A DNA stretch of 64,000 bases from G965202915 sp965202915 (GCA_965202915.1 OZ241847.1:1-64000), one strand, 5' to 3'; positions 16,115-23,625 are shown, numbered from the stretch's first letter. Notes: generated by a model from the sequence alone, not told the origin. Numbers and translations are program-made.

Positions 16115-16653
16115 CGCAACCCCACTTGCCGTGCCAGCCGTTCATGATGGATCCGACTCTGGAAGCGCGTATCACCGGCTCTGACCAGTGCACACAGAAT
16201 GTGATGCGCAGAAGTGTGCGGTCTTGGCTTCATATGGGCGCGCGGCTTGCCGTCGGCGTATTTCCGGATGACCTGGTCGTATGAAGCTCTTGTCACCCCG
16301 TTGATGGCGGCGACGAATTTATCGGGCGTTGCAATCCGGCCCTGGGCGTCGAGTTTGTATAAAGGGTCGTTGGGGTCCGGCATCGCCGAGGCGATAGCTT
16401 TCGCCGCGGGGGAGTCGGGATCGGGGGCCGGGCGGTCGATTTCTATCGGCCAGTCCAGGTCGGCGGGCCAATGGTCGGAGAACCGTTGTATGATTTTGCC
16501 TGCACGGCGGGTGGTAATGGAGCTGCCTGATTTGAGACGATCAACTGTATCACCGCTGCCCGTCATTAACCGAGATATAGTTCGTATTGATCGCTTTACG
16601 TATGCCGAGTAAAGAGCATGTAGTTCCAAAATTTGCGTGGTTGTGCTATCCAT
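16111..16653 (-). CDS. HTH early regulator, first gene of the leftward operon
   Basis: A 180-residue protein starting MDSTTTQILELHALYSAYV. Its N-terminal region with SRLMTGSGDTVDRLKSGSSI resembles small XRE-like HTH phage regulators. The middle is proline-rich and the C-terminus basic with many histidines (KPRPHTSAHHILCALVRAGD). I place the start at the ATG at 16653: an upstream in-frame reading to 16752 would run through the promoter and three operators. The -10 box ends 7 nt before this ATG, so the message may be leaderless. By position it could be a Ner-like repressor of the early switch. Confidence 0.72.
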   Translation of the reverse strand: MDSTTTQILELHALYSAYVKRSIRTISRLMTGSGDTVDRLKSGSSITTRRAGKIIQRFSDHWPADLDWPIEIDRPAPDPDSPAAKAIASAMPDPNDPLYKLDAQGRIATPDKFVAAINGVTRASYDQVIRKYADGKPRAHMKPRPHTSAHHILCALVRAGDTRFQSRIHHERLARQVGLR

Positions 16654-16660
16654 AACACAA
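16641..16660. promoter_or_regulatory. Operator-like dyad O1
   Basis: TTGTGCTATCCATAACACAA is an imperfect palindrome with half-site TTGTGcTA. It overlaps the start codon of the leftward early gene and the last base of its -10 box. Confidence 0.62.
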
Positions 16661-16688
16661 TTATGTGCTATATATCGCACAAAGTCAA
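16660..16688 (-). promoter_or_regulatory. Early leftward promoter
   Basis: On the minus strand TTGACT (16688-16683) and CATAAT (16665-16660) are separated by exactly 17 nt, close to a sigma-70 consensus. Operator dyad O2 fills the spacer and the -10 box, so a bound repressor would block RNA polymerase. The predicted start of transcription falls at or next to the ATG at 16653. Confidence 0.72.
16665..16680. promoter_or_regulatory. Operator-like dyad O2
   Basis: GTGCTATATATCGCAC, a near-perfect palindrome with half-site GTGCtA/GTGCgA. It lies between the -35 and -10 boxes of the early promoter. Confidence 0.68.
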
Positions 16689-16714
16689 GATTTCTTTTAG
16701 ATATTGTTATAAAT

Positions 16715-16730
16715 GTGCTATTTTTAGCAC
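16715..16730. promoter_or_regulatory. Operator-like dyad O3
   Basis: GTGCTATTTTTAGCAC, a palindrome with half-site GTGCTA, directly before the rightward repressor-like gene. TATAAA at 16708-16713 may be the -10 box of that gene, so O3 could allow autoregulation. Dyad centres are about 22 and 50 bp apart. Confidence 0.68.
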
Positions 16731-16745
16731 GTGGAAACAGCAAGA

Positions 16746-17153
16746 ATGACACTTAAAAGCATGGTAAAGAAAGCGGTCGCCGCGGAAGGCATACGCCCAA
16801 CTGCTCGCCGTATTGGAGTATCAGTTAGCCTTATCCGGTGTATAATTGAGGGCCGCAATGTATCTATTTCAAACGCGGAAAAAGTGGCAAATGGATTTAA
16901 CACTCCATTAATATTTGGTAGTCAAACATATCTGAATAAAACGCGGTTTAATTCAGAAAAAAAGGTTATTGACGAGCAGCGCCTGAGAAATGCAATAGAG
17001 ATTTGTGAGCAGGGACTGGATGAGGCGGACAAAACTTTGTTGCCCGAAAAGAAAGCCCGATTAATTATAGTAATTTATTCAATGATTGGGAAGGCCAACA
17101 CGGTAGCGGCTATCAAGCCTGAGGTGATTCGCTTGATTCATTTGGCGGCATAG
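16746..17153 (+). CDS. Phage repressor-like HTH protein
   Basis: A 135-residue protein with a helix-turn-helix near the N-terminus (IRPTARRIGVSVSLIRCII, then EGRNVSISNAEKVAN), as in small phage repressors. The C-terminal half is helical (EQRLRNAIEICEQGLDEADK) and may dimerise. It faces away from the early operon across three shared operators, the layout of a lysis-lysogeny switch, so it is the best candidate for the immunity repressor. I prefer the ATG at 16746 (GGAA about 9 nt upstream); a GTG at 16731 would start inside the operator. Its base composition is more AT-rich than the structural genes. Confidence 0.78.
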   Translation: MTLKSMVKKAVAAEGIRPTARRIGVSVSLIRCIIEGRNVSISNAEKVANGFNTPLIFGSQTYLNKTRFNSEKKVIDEQRLRNAIEICEQGLDEADKTLLPEKKARLIIVIYSMIGKANTVAAIKPEVIRLIHLAA

Positions 17154-17162
17154 ATTTGAATT

Positions 17163-17780
17163 ATGAACGACAACGATAAAAAAGCGGAAATCATTGACCT
17201 TATGAAAAGTGCAAAGAGCCGCAAAAACCCTGCACCGAAGGGAAAGGGAATCCGGGTAAGGGGCGATAGCAATATCGTTGTTGGTCGTGATATAAATATC
17301 AACAAACGCGAGGTCACACGTGTAGATTATGTGCCTGACGACCGTCATATATCAGTCACTCAGGCAAAGAAAATACAGGACAAAATTAAAGATCTTGCTG
17401 ATATGGAGATTAAATCCGGCACACCGTCTCAGCAAGCGTATGCAAAATGGTATGCAATACTGAAAAAAAGATTTGCCGTCCCGAGTTATAAACTTATCCC
17501 TAAACACCTCGGAGAGGATGCACTGGACTGGTTGATGGAGCAAAAAGGGATGTTGAGACCCAAGCTGAGACGTACTGCGAACCAAGACTGGCGTAACGAA
17601 CTTTACAAAGGGATATGGGCCAAATCTCGAAGCATGAGGATGTCCAAAGCCGATGTGTACTACGTTGTGCATGAAAGGATTGGCAAAAAAGTCAATTCAT
17701 TGAAGCGGCTTGGCGAGCGTGATTTGGAAAAGCTTTCCAACATCATGACTGGCATGTATCGAACATTCCGTGGCAAATGA
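17163..17780 (+). CDS. ORF6C-like phage regulator or accessory protein
   Basis: A 205-residue basic protein. Residues 28-50 contain IRVRGDSNIVVGRDININ, a glycine/asparagine motif that precedes C-terminal domains in several phage regulators. Residues 60-120 (ISVTQAKKIQDKIKDLADME, then YAKWYAILKKRFAVPSYKLI) resemble the ORF6C domain of phage antirepressor-type proteins. The remainder is basic and rich in Arg and Lys. It starts 10 nt after the repressor-like gene and is probably co-transcribed with it. A role in controlling the lysogenic state is plausible but inferred. Confidence 0.68.
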   Translation: MNDNDKKAEIIDLMKSAKSRKNPAPKGKGIRVRGDSNIVVGRDININKREVTRVDYVPDDRHISVTQAKKIQDKIKDLADMEIKSGTPSQQAYAKWYAILKKRFAVPSYKLIPKHLGEDALDWLMEQKGMLRPKLRRTANQDWRNELYKGIWAKSRSMRMSKADVYYVVHERIGKKVNSLKRLGERDLEKLSNIMTGMYRTFRGK

Positions 17781-17813
17781 TTGAACGATTACGGAATAGA
17801 TTAGAGAAGCAAC

Positions 17814-17912
17814 ATGGACGACAGAAAGCGACGAGTTAAAAAATTGCATTCCAACCGGGTACGGAGATATCGTCTGGCAGGGACGTTGGTTATAAATAGT
17901 TCCCCATCATGA
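17814..17912 (+). CDS. Possible 32-residue basic peptide coupled to the next gene
   Basis: A short reading frame MDDRKRRVKKLHSNRVRRYR and so on, ending in ATGA overlap with the membrane GIY-YIG gene. A weak GAG/GAAG sequence lies upstream. Eleven Arg or Lys residues among the first 20 make it nucleic-acid-binding in style. It could be a leader peptide that couples translation, or chance. Confidence 0.32.
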   Translation: MDDRKRRVKKLHSNRVRRYRLAGTLVINSSPS

Positions 17913-19270
17913 CAATAGACACAACCACAATAACAACGCTGGGGTTTTTTTGTGTCTCTATTTTGTGTTTGGGTTTATTTATATTCGTAAGTCGTTTGAA
18001 AGGAGATTTACACGAAACCCTTGACCAAAAAGCAAAACTGGAGCAACGGTTTGCCCCGGTATTGGACATCGAGCGAGAGGCTGCAATTGAGCAGGCCAAA
18101 TTAGAAGAATTAAGAGCCGCCTATGAAGAATTAAGAGCCACCTATAAGGAGAAAAAATCTGTCTTTGATGCGCTTAAAAAGCAAATCGCTATATTTGATG
18201 ATCAAATGGCTTTTGCGGAACTTGGGGTTTACGAGCCGCACTTTGAATTTGGAGACAGTGAAACCTACAAGCAGAAAATTAAAGATGTGCGCGAAACTCA
18301 AAAGGGCATGGTGTCGGCCAAAACTGCGGTGATTTGCCATACGGAGTGGACTGTGGATGGTAATAGATCGAAAGGAAAAACGATGACAAACAGAAATATT
18401 CGTCTGACTCTTAGAGCGTTCAACAATGAATGTGAAGCGGCAATTTCCAATACAAGATGGAACAATGCCAATGCAATGATCAAGCGCATTAAAAATGCGC
18501 TTGCCCAAATCAACAAGGCCAATGAGAGCAATAATATTATTATAACGAACAAATTCTTTTCTTTGAAAGTGCGCGAACTTCGGTTGACTCACGAATATAA
18601 GGAAAAGCGGAATAAAGAGCGCGAGATTGCGAGGGAAAGTGCCCGAGAGGCGAGAGAAGAAAAACGCCTGGTGAAGGAAGCTGAAGACGCAAAAAAAGAA
18701 GAGGAAAAATATCAAGCCCTGCTTCAGAAAGCACGCGAAGAGGCAGGTGTTTTAACCCGTGAGGAGCATGATCAAAAAATAGAAGAAATACAGAGACTTC
18801 TTGACGCCGCACATGATAAATCGGAACGTGCCCAGGCGATGGCAGAAAAAACGAAATCCGGCTTTATCTATATCATTTCCAACATTGGGTCATTCGGTTC
18901 AGATGTCGTGAAGATAGGCCTTACCCGTCGTGTAGATCCGTTAGATCGAGTCAAGGAGTTGGGAGATGCGAGCGTACCCTTTGTTTTTGATACCCATGCG
19001 ATAATTTACTCAGACGAAGCTCCGGCATTGGAGGCCGCCCTACACAACGAATTCGATAAAAAGAGAATAAACACGGCTAACTACAGAAAGGAATTTTTCA
19101 GAGTCACACTTGACGAAGTTGAAAAAGCGGTTGCGCGACTAGCTCCAGATGCGGAATTCCATAAAGATATAGAAGCAAAAGAGTTCAAGGAAACAATTGC
19201 CATAAGAGAGAAAGCACTTTCAGACAACGCTAAAATTGATGAACTCAACAGTTTTCCAGATGAGCTTTAG
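17909..19270 (+). CDS. Membrane-anchored coiled-coil protein with a C-terminal GIY-YIG (T5orf172-type) domain
   Basis: A 453-residue protein: one N-terminal membrane segment (TTLGFFCVSILCLGLFIFVS, about 9-28), coiled coil (35-95), a middle domain resembling DUF4041 (about 100-215), a long charged coiled coil (225-310) and a GIY-YIG nuclease-like domain from about 318 (GFIYIISNIG, then VVKIGLTRR and a glutamate-containing segment EAPALEAALHNEF). DUF4041-T5orf172 proteins are widespread in phages and mobile elements, without a settled function. A nuclease tethered to the inner membrane could cut incoming DNA, making it a superinfection-exclusion candidate; that is inference. The region is AT-richer than the phage structural genes. 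Confidence 0.82.
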   Translation: MTIDTTTITTLGFFCVSILCLGLFIFVSRLKGDLHETLDQKAKLEQRFAPVLDIEREAAIEQAKLEELRAAYEELRATYKEKKSVFDALKKQIAIFDDQMAFAELGVYEPHFEFGDSETYKQKIKDVRETQKGMVSAKTAVICHTEWTVDGNRSKGKTMTNRNIRLTLRAFNNECEAAISNTRWNNANAMIKRIKNALAQINKANESNNIIITNKFFSLKVRELRLTHEYKEKRNKEREIARESAREAREEKRLVKEAEDAKKEEEKYQALLQKAREEAGVLTREEHDQKIEEIQRLLDAAHDKSERAQAMAEKTKSGFIYIISNIGSFGSDVVKIGLTRRVDPLDRVKELGDASVPFVFDTHAIIYSDEAPALEAALHNEFDKKRINTANYRKEFFRVTLDEVEKAVARLAPDAEFHKDIEAKEFKETIAIREKALSDNAKIDELNSFPDEL

Positions 19271-19360
19271 GGGCTTTGGAGCCTGATTGCTCGGCTTCAG
19301 GTTTCGCCGTGAACATTTCAATAAAACAAGCAAATTCTGGTCGGGGAGTAAAATATTATC

Positions 19361-19366
19361 TATAAT
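19361..19366 (+). promoter_or_regulatory. Putative promoter of the TPR gene
   Basis: A perfect TATAAT lies 20 nt upstream of the preferred TTG start of the TPR gene and just before its GAGG ribosome site. No good -35 box is seen at 17 nt, so it would be weak or activator-dependent. It suggests independent expression from the lysogen. Confidence 0.4.
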
Positions 19367-19385
19367 ACAGTTTGAGGATATCAAA

Positions 19386-20855
19386 TTGGCACTAATCAAG
19401 ATAAAAAATGTAATTAAAGATAAGCCTGTAAAATGGAGCATTATCGCAAGTGTGGTAATAGCGGTACTCGGATTGGTTACGGCTATTATCGAGAATTACT
19501 CTAACCGCGGTGGATTCGATAATGGCAAACGGAATGAAACACCCATTGAGCCTGATCAAGAAAGAGCCGAACAATATCTAGTCATTGGCAATGCCTTGGT
19601 TAAAACCGAGCAATATGAGAAAGCTCTAATTAATTTTAGCATGGTCATAGCCCTTGTACCAAATAACCCCGAAGCTTATTTGGCCCGTGGCCATGCCTAC
19701 CTTAAACTCGATAAATATGAGAAAGCTCTAGCTGATTTTAACAGTGCCATAGAACGCAAGCCTCGTAGCTCCAAGGGCTATAGGAGCCGCGGACATGCCC
19801 ACGCCAACCTCGATAAATATAAGCACGCTCTAAATGATTATAACTTAGCCATACAGTTTGAGCCTAATAGCTCCGAGGTGTATAGGAATCGCGGTCTTGT
19901 ATTCAGCGAACTCGGTCAGCTAGATAAAGCCCGGGCTGATTTAAATAGGGCAATAGAGCGTGACCCCAACTACGCCCGAGCCTACTTCATCCGTGGCAAT
20001 ATATTAATAGGCCTAAAAATGCCCGTTTTAGCCCGGGAGGATTTCACCAAGGCAATAGAGCTTGACCCCGAGTTTGCCTGGGCCTACAACAACCGCGGCC
20101 TTGTATTCAGAGACCTCAACCTGCTCGATCAAGCCCGGCAGGATTTCACCAGGGCAATAGAGATTAGCCCCAATGTTAATCATTTCTACCAAAATCGCGG
20201 TAATGTATTAGGATCCCTCAACCATCTAAATGAAGCCCTGAAGGATTTCACCATGGCAATAGAGATTAACCCCCGCTATGCTTATGCCTACTACAGTCGC
20301 GGCAATGTATTAAGAAGCCTAACACTGCTTGCTTTCGCCCGGGATGATTTCACTAGGGCAATAGAGCTTGACCCCAGCTTTGCCTGGGCCTACAACAACC
20401 GCGGCCTTGTATTCAGAGACCTCAACCTGCTCGATCAAGCCCGGGATGATTTCACCATGGCAATAGAGCTTGAACCCAAAAAAACTTATACCTATACCGA
20501 CACCAGTCGCGGCAATGTATTGAACAGGATCGACCTGCCCGATCGAACCGTGGATGGTTTTACCACGACAATAAAGATTAACCCCGTCTTTGCCTGGGCC
20601 TACAACAACCGCGGCCTTGTATTCAAAGACCTCAACCAGCCCGATAAAGCCCGGGATGATTTCACCACGGCAATAGAGATTTCCCCAGGCTTTGCCAGTG
20701 CCTACTTCAACCGTGCCCACATATTATATGCACAAAATCGGTATGAAGACGCTATCACCGACATGAACGCCGCCAAGCGATTGTTTTGGCAATTGGATAG
20801 ACAAGAGGACTACACAAAGGCCGAAGCCTTGTTAGAACAATGGAGCACAGAATAA
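19386..20855 (+). CDS. Membrane-anchored TPR protein
   Basis: A protein of about 489 residues with one membrane segment near the N-terminus (WSIIASVVIAVLGLVTAII) and about twelve tetratricopeptide repeats of mostly 34 residues (for example AWAYNNRGLVFRDLNLLDQA, repeated three times with small changes). TPR arrays bind protein partners; here the array probably lies on the far side of the membrane from a short basic N-terminus. The start is uncertain: TTG at 19386 has GAGG 8 nt upstream and follows a TATAAT box, while the frame remains open to a TTG at 19287. It is the last gene of the accessory cassette before the rightward late promoter. Confidence 0.8.
   Translation: MALIKIKNVIKDKPVKWSIIASVVIAVLGLVTAIIENYSNRGGFDNGKRNETPIEPDQERAEQYLVIGNALVKTEQYEKALINFSMVIALVPNNPEAYLARGHAYLKLDKYEKALADFNSAIERKPRSSKGYRSRGHAHANLDKYKHALNDYNLAIQFEPNSSEVYRNRGLVFSELGQLDKARADLNRAIERDPNYARAYFIRGNILIGLKMPVLAREDFTKAIELDPEFAWAYNNRGLVFRDLNLLDQARQDFTRAIEISPNVNHFYQNRGNVLGSLNHLNEALKDFTMAIEINPRYAYAYYSRGNVLRSLTLLAFARDDFTRAIELDPSFAWAYNNRGLVFRDLNLLDQARDDFTMAIELEPKKTYTYTDTSRGNVLNRIDLPDRTVDGFTTTIKINPVFAWAYNNRGLVFKDLNQPDKARDDFTTAIEISPGFASAYFNRAHILYAQNRYEDAITDMNAAKRLFWQLDRQEDYTKAEALLEQWSTE
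20073..20444 (+). repeat. Near-identical DNA repeats inside the TPR gene
   Basis: A 66-bp block at 20073-20138 recurs without mismatch at 20379-20444, exactly 306 bp (three TPR units) later. A third, slightly diverged copy starts at 20589. Such identity is more than protein constraint needs and points to recent unit duplication. Confidence 0.85.
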
Positions 20856-20878
20856 TTATTTAGCCCCCCCTAAAAAAT

Positions 20879-20919
20879 TGACATAGTTCAAGTTATAAAT
20901 GTCCGCCATGCAGTGCTAG
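20879..20919 (+). promoter_or_regulatory. Putative activator-dependent late promoter (PI-like)
   Basis: The plus-strand copy of the 41-bp element at 8340-8380, 40/41 identical, ending 11 nt before the protease start codon. It contains TTGACATAGTTCAA, an inverted-repeat-like segment, and AGTGCTAG where a -10 box might sit. Mu has its late promoter PI in front of the same gene. It would drive the capsid and tail operon. Confidence 0.68.
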
Positions 20920-20929
20920 ATTGGGCGGC

Positions 20930-21970
20930 ATGAAACAAGAACTGGAAGCAATTTGCAGCGTTGAATTGCCGGTGGGTGAGACGCCTCCGACGTGGATCAA
21001 ACTGATGCCGGTCGGCGATATTCACGGTCGCGATGGGCGCCGGTGGTACTTGGACGATCCAACCACGGTTATTTCCACCAGCACCACCCGTGCTGCCGGC
21101 ACTGATCTGCCGATTGATTTCGAACACCAAACCGATTATTCAGCGGCCAACGGCCAACCTGCGCCGGCAGCGGGATGGATCAAGGAACTCACCGCCCGCG
21201 ACGCTGGGATTTGGGCGCGGGTCGAGTGGACCGCGCGCGCAGCTGATTACATTCAGAAACGAGAGTATCGATATATCTCGCCAACCTTTTATCACACCAA
21301 AGACGGTCGAGTTACTTTAATCGCCAGGGCGGCGCTCACCAACACACCTGCGTTGGAATTGCCGGCGCTGGCTCGTCAACAAGAGGAGGACGGAATGAAG
21401 CAAAATTTAGTCGACAAAATTTTAACGAAGCTCGGTCTCACTGCGGATGCACCCGAGGCCGATGTGGATAAGGCACTTTTGAACATCGATGAGATGTCGC
21501 AGTGCCAGGCACAGTTTCCGAAATTGGCGGTCGCGATGGGGCTGGAGAAAGATGCCGGCGGAGATGATCTCATCGCCCGCGCGACGGTTCTGGCCAACGA
21601 GACGCCGAACCCGGGCGAGTATGTGCCGCGTCCGGAATTTGACAAGGTGGCACAGCAATTAACCAATCTCCAAACCGAGCAGACGGAAGCCAAAGCTACC
21701 GCGGCGGTTGATGCGGCGGTAACGGCGGGAAAGATCACGCCGGCCACGCGCGATTGGGCATTGAGTTATGCCAGTTCTGATCCTGAAGGTTTTTCTAAAT
21801 ATATCGAGGCGGCGCCGGTGATCCTGTCGTCCGATGAAGGGAATAAGGAGCGGCTGAAGACCGGCCCGGGTGCGGGACTGACGAGCGAAGAATTGTCCGT
21901 TTGCAACGCGATGGGGATAACGCCCGATCAATTCAAAAAGGCCAACGAGGCGGAGGTGGCACATGGCTAA
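20930..21970 (+). CDS. Capsid maturation protease with in-frame scaffold (Mu gpI family)
   Basis: A 346-residue protein of the Mu I protease family. The N-terminal half (about 1-155) is the protease, with conserved blocks LPIDFEHQTDYSA, APAAGWIKEL and EYRYISPTF. The C-terminal part is helical with KLGLTADAPEADVDKALLNI and AKATAAVDAAVTAGKITPA, the scaffold region. In Mu the full protein processes the head, and the C-terminal part is also made alone as scaffold Z; the same internal start is visible here at 21395. I chose the ATG at 20930. It is the first gene after the late promoter and overlaps the decoration gene by 8 nt. Confidence 0.92.
   Translation: MKQELEAICSVELPVGETPPTWIKLMPVGDIHGRDGRRWYLDDPTTVISTSTTRAAGTDLPIDFEHQTDYSAANGQPAPAAGWIKELTARDAGIWARVEWTARAADYIQKREYRYISPTFYHTKDGRVTLIARAALTNTPALELPALARQQEEDGMKQNLVDKILTKLGLTADAPEADVDKALLNIDEMSQCQAQFPKLAVAMGLEKDAGGDDLIARATVLANETPNPGEYVPRPEFDKVAQQLTNLQTEQTEAKATAAVDAAVTAGKITPATRDWALSYASSDPEGFSKYIEAAPVILSSDEGNKERLKTGPGAGLTSEELSVCNAMGITPDQFKKANEAEVAHG
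21395..21970 (+). CDS. Internal in-frame scaffold protein (Mu gpZ-like)
   Basis: An ATG within the protease gene is preceded by GAGGAGGA at ideal spacing, much stronger than the site of the full-length protein. It is in frame and would make 191 residues starting MKQNLVDKILTKLGLT. The product equals the helical scaffold portion. Making a separate scaffold from the 3' part of the protease gene is established for Mu I/Z and lambda C/Nu3. I infer the same here, with the scaffold made in excess. Confidence 0.75.
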   Translation: MKQNLVDKILTKLGLTADAPEADVDKALLNIDEMSQCQAQFPKLAVAMGLEKDAGGDDLIARATVLANETPNPGEYVPRPEFDKVAQQLTNLQTEQTEAKATAAVDAAVTAGKITPATRDWALSYASSDPEGFSKYIEAAPVILSSDEGNKERLKTGPGAGLTSEELSVCNAMGITPDQFKKANEAEVAHG

Positions 21971-22352
21971 ACTCACTGCAAATATTTCACGGGTACATCG
22001 CGACGGAAGGGTTGTGGATAACGTCCCCGTCGCGGCATCGGCCAATATCCGGCAGGGTTCCATCCTGGAGATTGATAACTCCGGCAGGGTCAAGCCGGCG
22101 ACGAAGGGCGCCAGTAAAAAATACTTTGGCGTCGCCCAGGCTGCTGCGGATAACAGCAGCGGCGCGGCGGGCGCCATAAAGGTGTCTGTGCTCCGTGACG
22201 CGGCGGTGTTGTGCGACAAATCAGGCACCGCGGTCAGAGGGAAGGATGCCTATGTGATTGATGATAACACGGTTACTGATGTCTCGGCGGCCGCATCCAA
22301 ATTAGGCGTCATCATCGACACTACCGATGAAGGTGTCTGGGTTAAAATCTGA
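21963..22352 (+). CDS. Capsid decoration protein (DUF2190-like)
   Basis: A 129-residue protein with the DUF2190 pattern: valine/alanine-rich beta strands, a central GVAQAAADNSSGAAGAIKVS and DAAVLCDKSGTAVRGKDAYV. The family has the fold of phage head-stabilising trimers. It lies between protease and major capsid genes, as in Mu-like siphophages. The start overlaps the protease end by 8 nt. Confidence 0.83.
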   Translation: MAKLTANISRVHRDGRVVDNVPVAASANIRQGSILEIDNSGRVKPATKGASKKYFGVAQAAADNSSGAAGAIKVSVLRDAAVLCDKSGTAVRGKDAYVIDDNTVTDVSAAASKLGVIIDTTDEGVWVKI

Positions 22353-22368
22353 AAGAGAGAGGAATGCA

Positions 22369-23247
22369 ATGATAGTCAATTCTGGTAATTTACAAACGCT
22401 GTATCGTGGATTCAATGCGGCCTTTCGCGAAGGCTTTGGCGAGGCGCCATCGACACACGGCCCGATCACTCTTGAGGTGAGGTCTGTTACCCGTACCGAG
22501 GAGTATGGCTGGTTGGGTCAGTTTCCTTCGATGAAGGAGTGGCTGGGTGAGCGTGCGCTCCGAGGCCTTACGGAGCACAGCTACACGATCAAAAACCGCA
22601 AGTTTGAATCAACGGTGGAAGTCTCCAGGGACGACATCGATGACGACACTTACGGCATATACGCTCCCCTGTTTTCTGAGATGGGCCGCGCCGCCGGTGC
22701 GCACCCATGCGAGATGGTTTTCGATCTGCTCAAAAAAGGCTTTGCGACAACCTGCTACGACGGTCAGTACTTTTTCGACACCGATCACCCGGTGGAAGGT
22801 AGCAGCGTCTCGAATACGGGCGGGGGCGCTAAAACAAACTGGTTCCTGGCCGACTGCTCCAGGAGGATCAAGCCGATCATCTTCCAACGCCGTCGAAATT
22901 ACGACATGCGGCACATGGATATGATGGACGATGAGCGCGTGTTTATGACCGACAATTTCCTCTACGGGGTCGATGCGCGGGTCAACGCTGGGTTTGGATT
23001 GTGGCAGCTGTGCTACGGTTCCAAGCAGGATTTAACCTCTGACAACTACGAGGCTGCCCGTACAGCGTTACAGGGGATGAAGGGTAATGAAGGCCGGCCG
23101 ATGGGGGTAATGCCGACCCATCTGTTTGTTCCGCCCTCTTTGGAAAAAGAGGCGTTGGAATTGCTGAATGCAGAGCGCAATGCTGCGGGTGCAACGAATG
23201 TCTGGCGAGGCACCGCACAATTGGTGGTCACGCCGTGGCTGGCATGA
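22369..23247 (+). CDS. Major capsid protein (Mu gpT family)
   Basis: A 292-residue Mu-type major head subunit, starting MIVNSGNLQTLYRGFNAAF. The family marks are the N-terminal NLQTLYRGFN, the WLGQFPSMKEWLGER block, IKNRKFESTVEVSRDDIDDD and the C-terminal GTAQLVVTPWLA. Hundreds of copies build the icosahedral head, with an HK97-type fold. The ATG at 22369 follows a strong AGAGAGAGGA ribosome site; an in-frame upstream reading to 22327 would lie in the decoration gene. Its stop overlaps the next start (ATGA). Confidence 0.93.
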   Translation: MIVNSGNLQTLYRGFNAAFREGFGEAPSTHGPITLEVRSVTRTEEYGWLGQFPSMKEWLGERALRGLTEHSYTIKNRKFESTVEVSRDDIDDDTYGIYAPLFSEMGRAAGAHPCEMVFDLLKKGFATTCYDGQYFFDTDHPVEGSSVSNTGGGAKTNWFLADCSRRIKPIIFQRRRNYDMRHMDMMDDERVFMTDNFLYGVDARVNAGFGLWQLCYGSKQDLTSDNYEAARTALQGMKGNEGRPMGVMPTHLFVPPSLEKEALELLNAERNAAGATNVWRGTAQLVVTPWLA

Positions 23248-23603
23248 GTAACACTCTGACGATCACCGCCCGGCGTGATGGATTCCGACGCGCCGGGCGC
23301 GCCTGGTCAACCGAGCCGACAACCGTCGAGGCGAGTGATTTTTCCGAAGAGCAAATCACCGCGTTGCGCAGTGATCCGATGTTGACGGTATCGGAGAACG
23401 GCAAGGCCGGGGGTGCATCGCCGTCCGACGATGATTTGAGCGTGGATGACGTCATAGCGGCGATACGGCGGCTCGATCCAAACAACCCCGAACATTACAC
23501 CAAAAGCGGCAAGCCGCAGACGGATGCGTTGAGTGAATCACTGGGTCGCGAGGTGTCGGCTAAATTGAGGGATAAGGCTTTTGCGCAAGTTGAAAGCAGT
23601 TGA
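23244..23603 (+). CDS. HI1506/FluMu N-domain protein
   Basis: A 119-residue protein. The first 55 residues (LTITARRDGFRRAGRAWSTE, then FSEEQITALRSDPMLTV) match the FluMu_N domain found just after the major capsid gene in Mu-like phages. The C-terminal part (SVDDVIAAIRRLDPNNPEHY through ALSESLGREV) looks like a small LEM/HeH-type helical module. It is probably a head or head-tail protein; the exact role is unknown. The start overlaps the capsid stop by 4 nt. Confidence 0.8.
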   Translation: MSNTLTITARRDGFRRAGRAWSTEPTTVEASDFSEEQITALRSDPMLTVSENGKAGGASPSDDDLSVDDVIAAIRRLDPNNPEHYTKSGKPQTDALSESLGREVSAKLRDKAFAQVESS

Positions 23604-23625
23604 AAAATGAGTGGAGGATTTTTAA

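Noticed and set aside
16654..16752. N-terminal extension of the first early gene
   Set aside because: The extra codons would lie across the -35/-10 boxes and three operators; the ATG at 16653 fits better.
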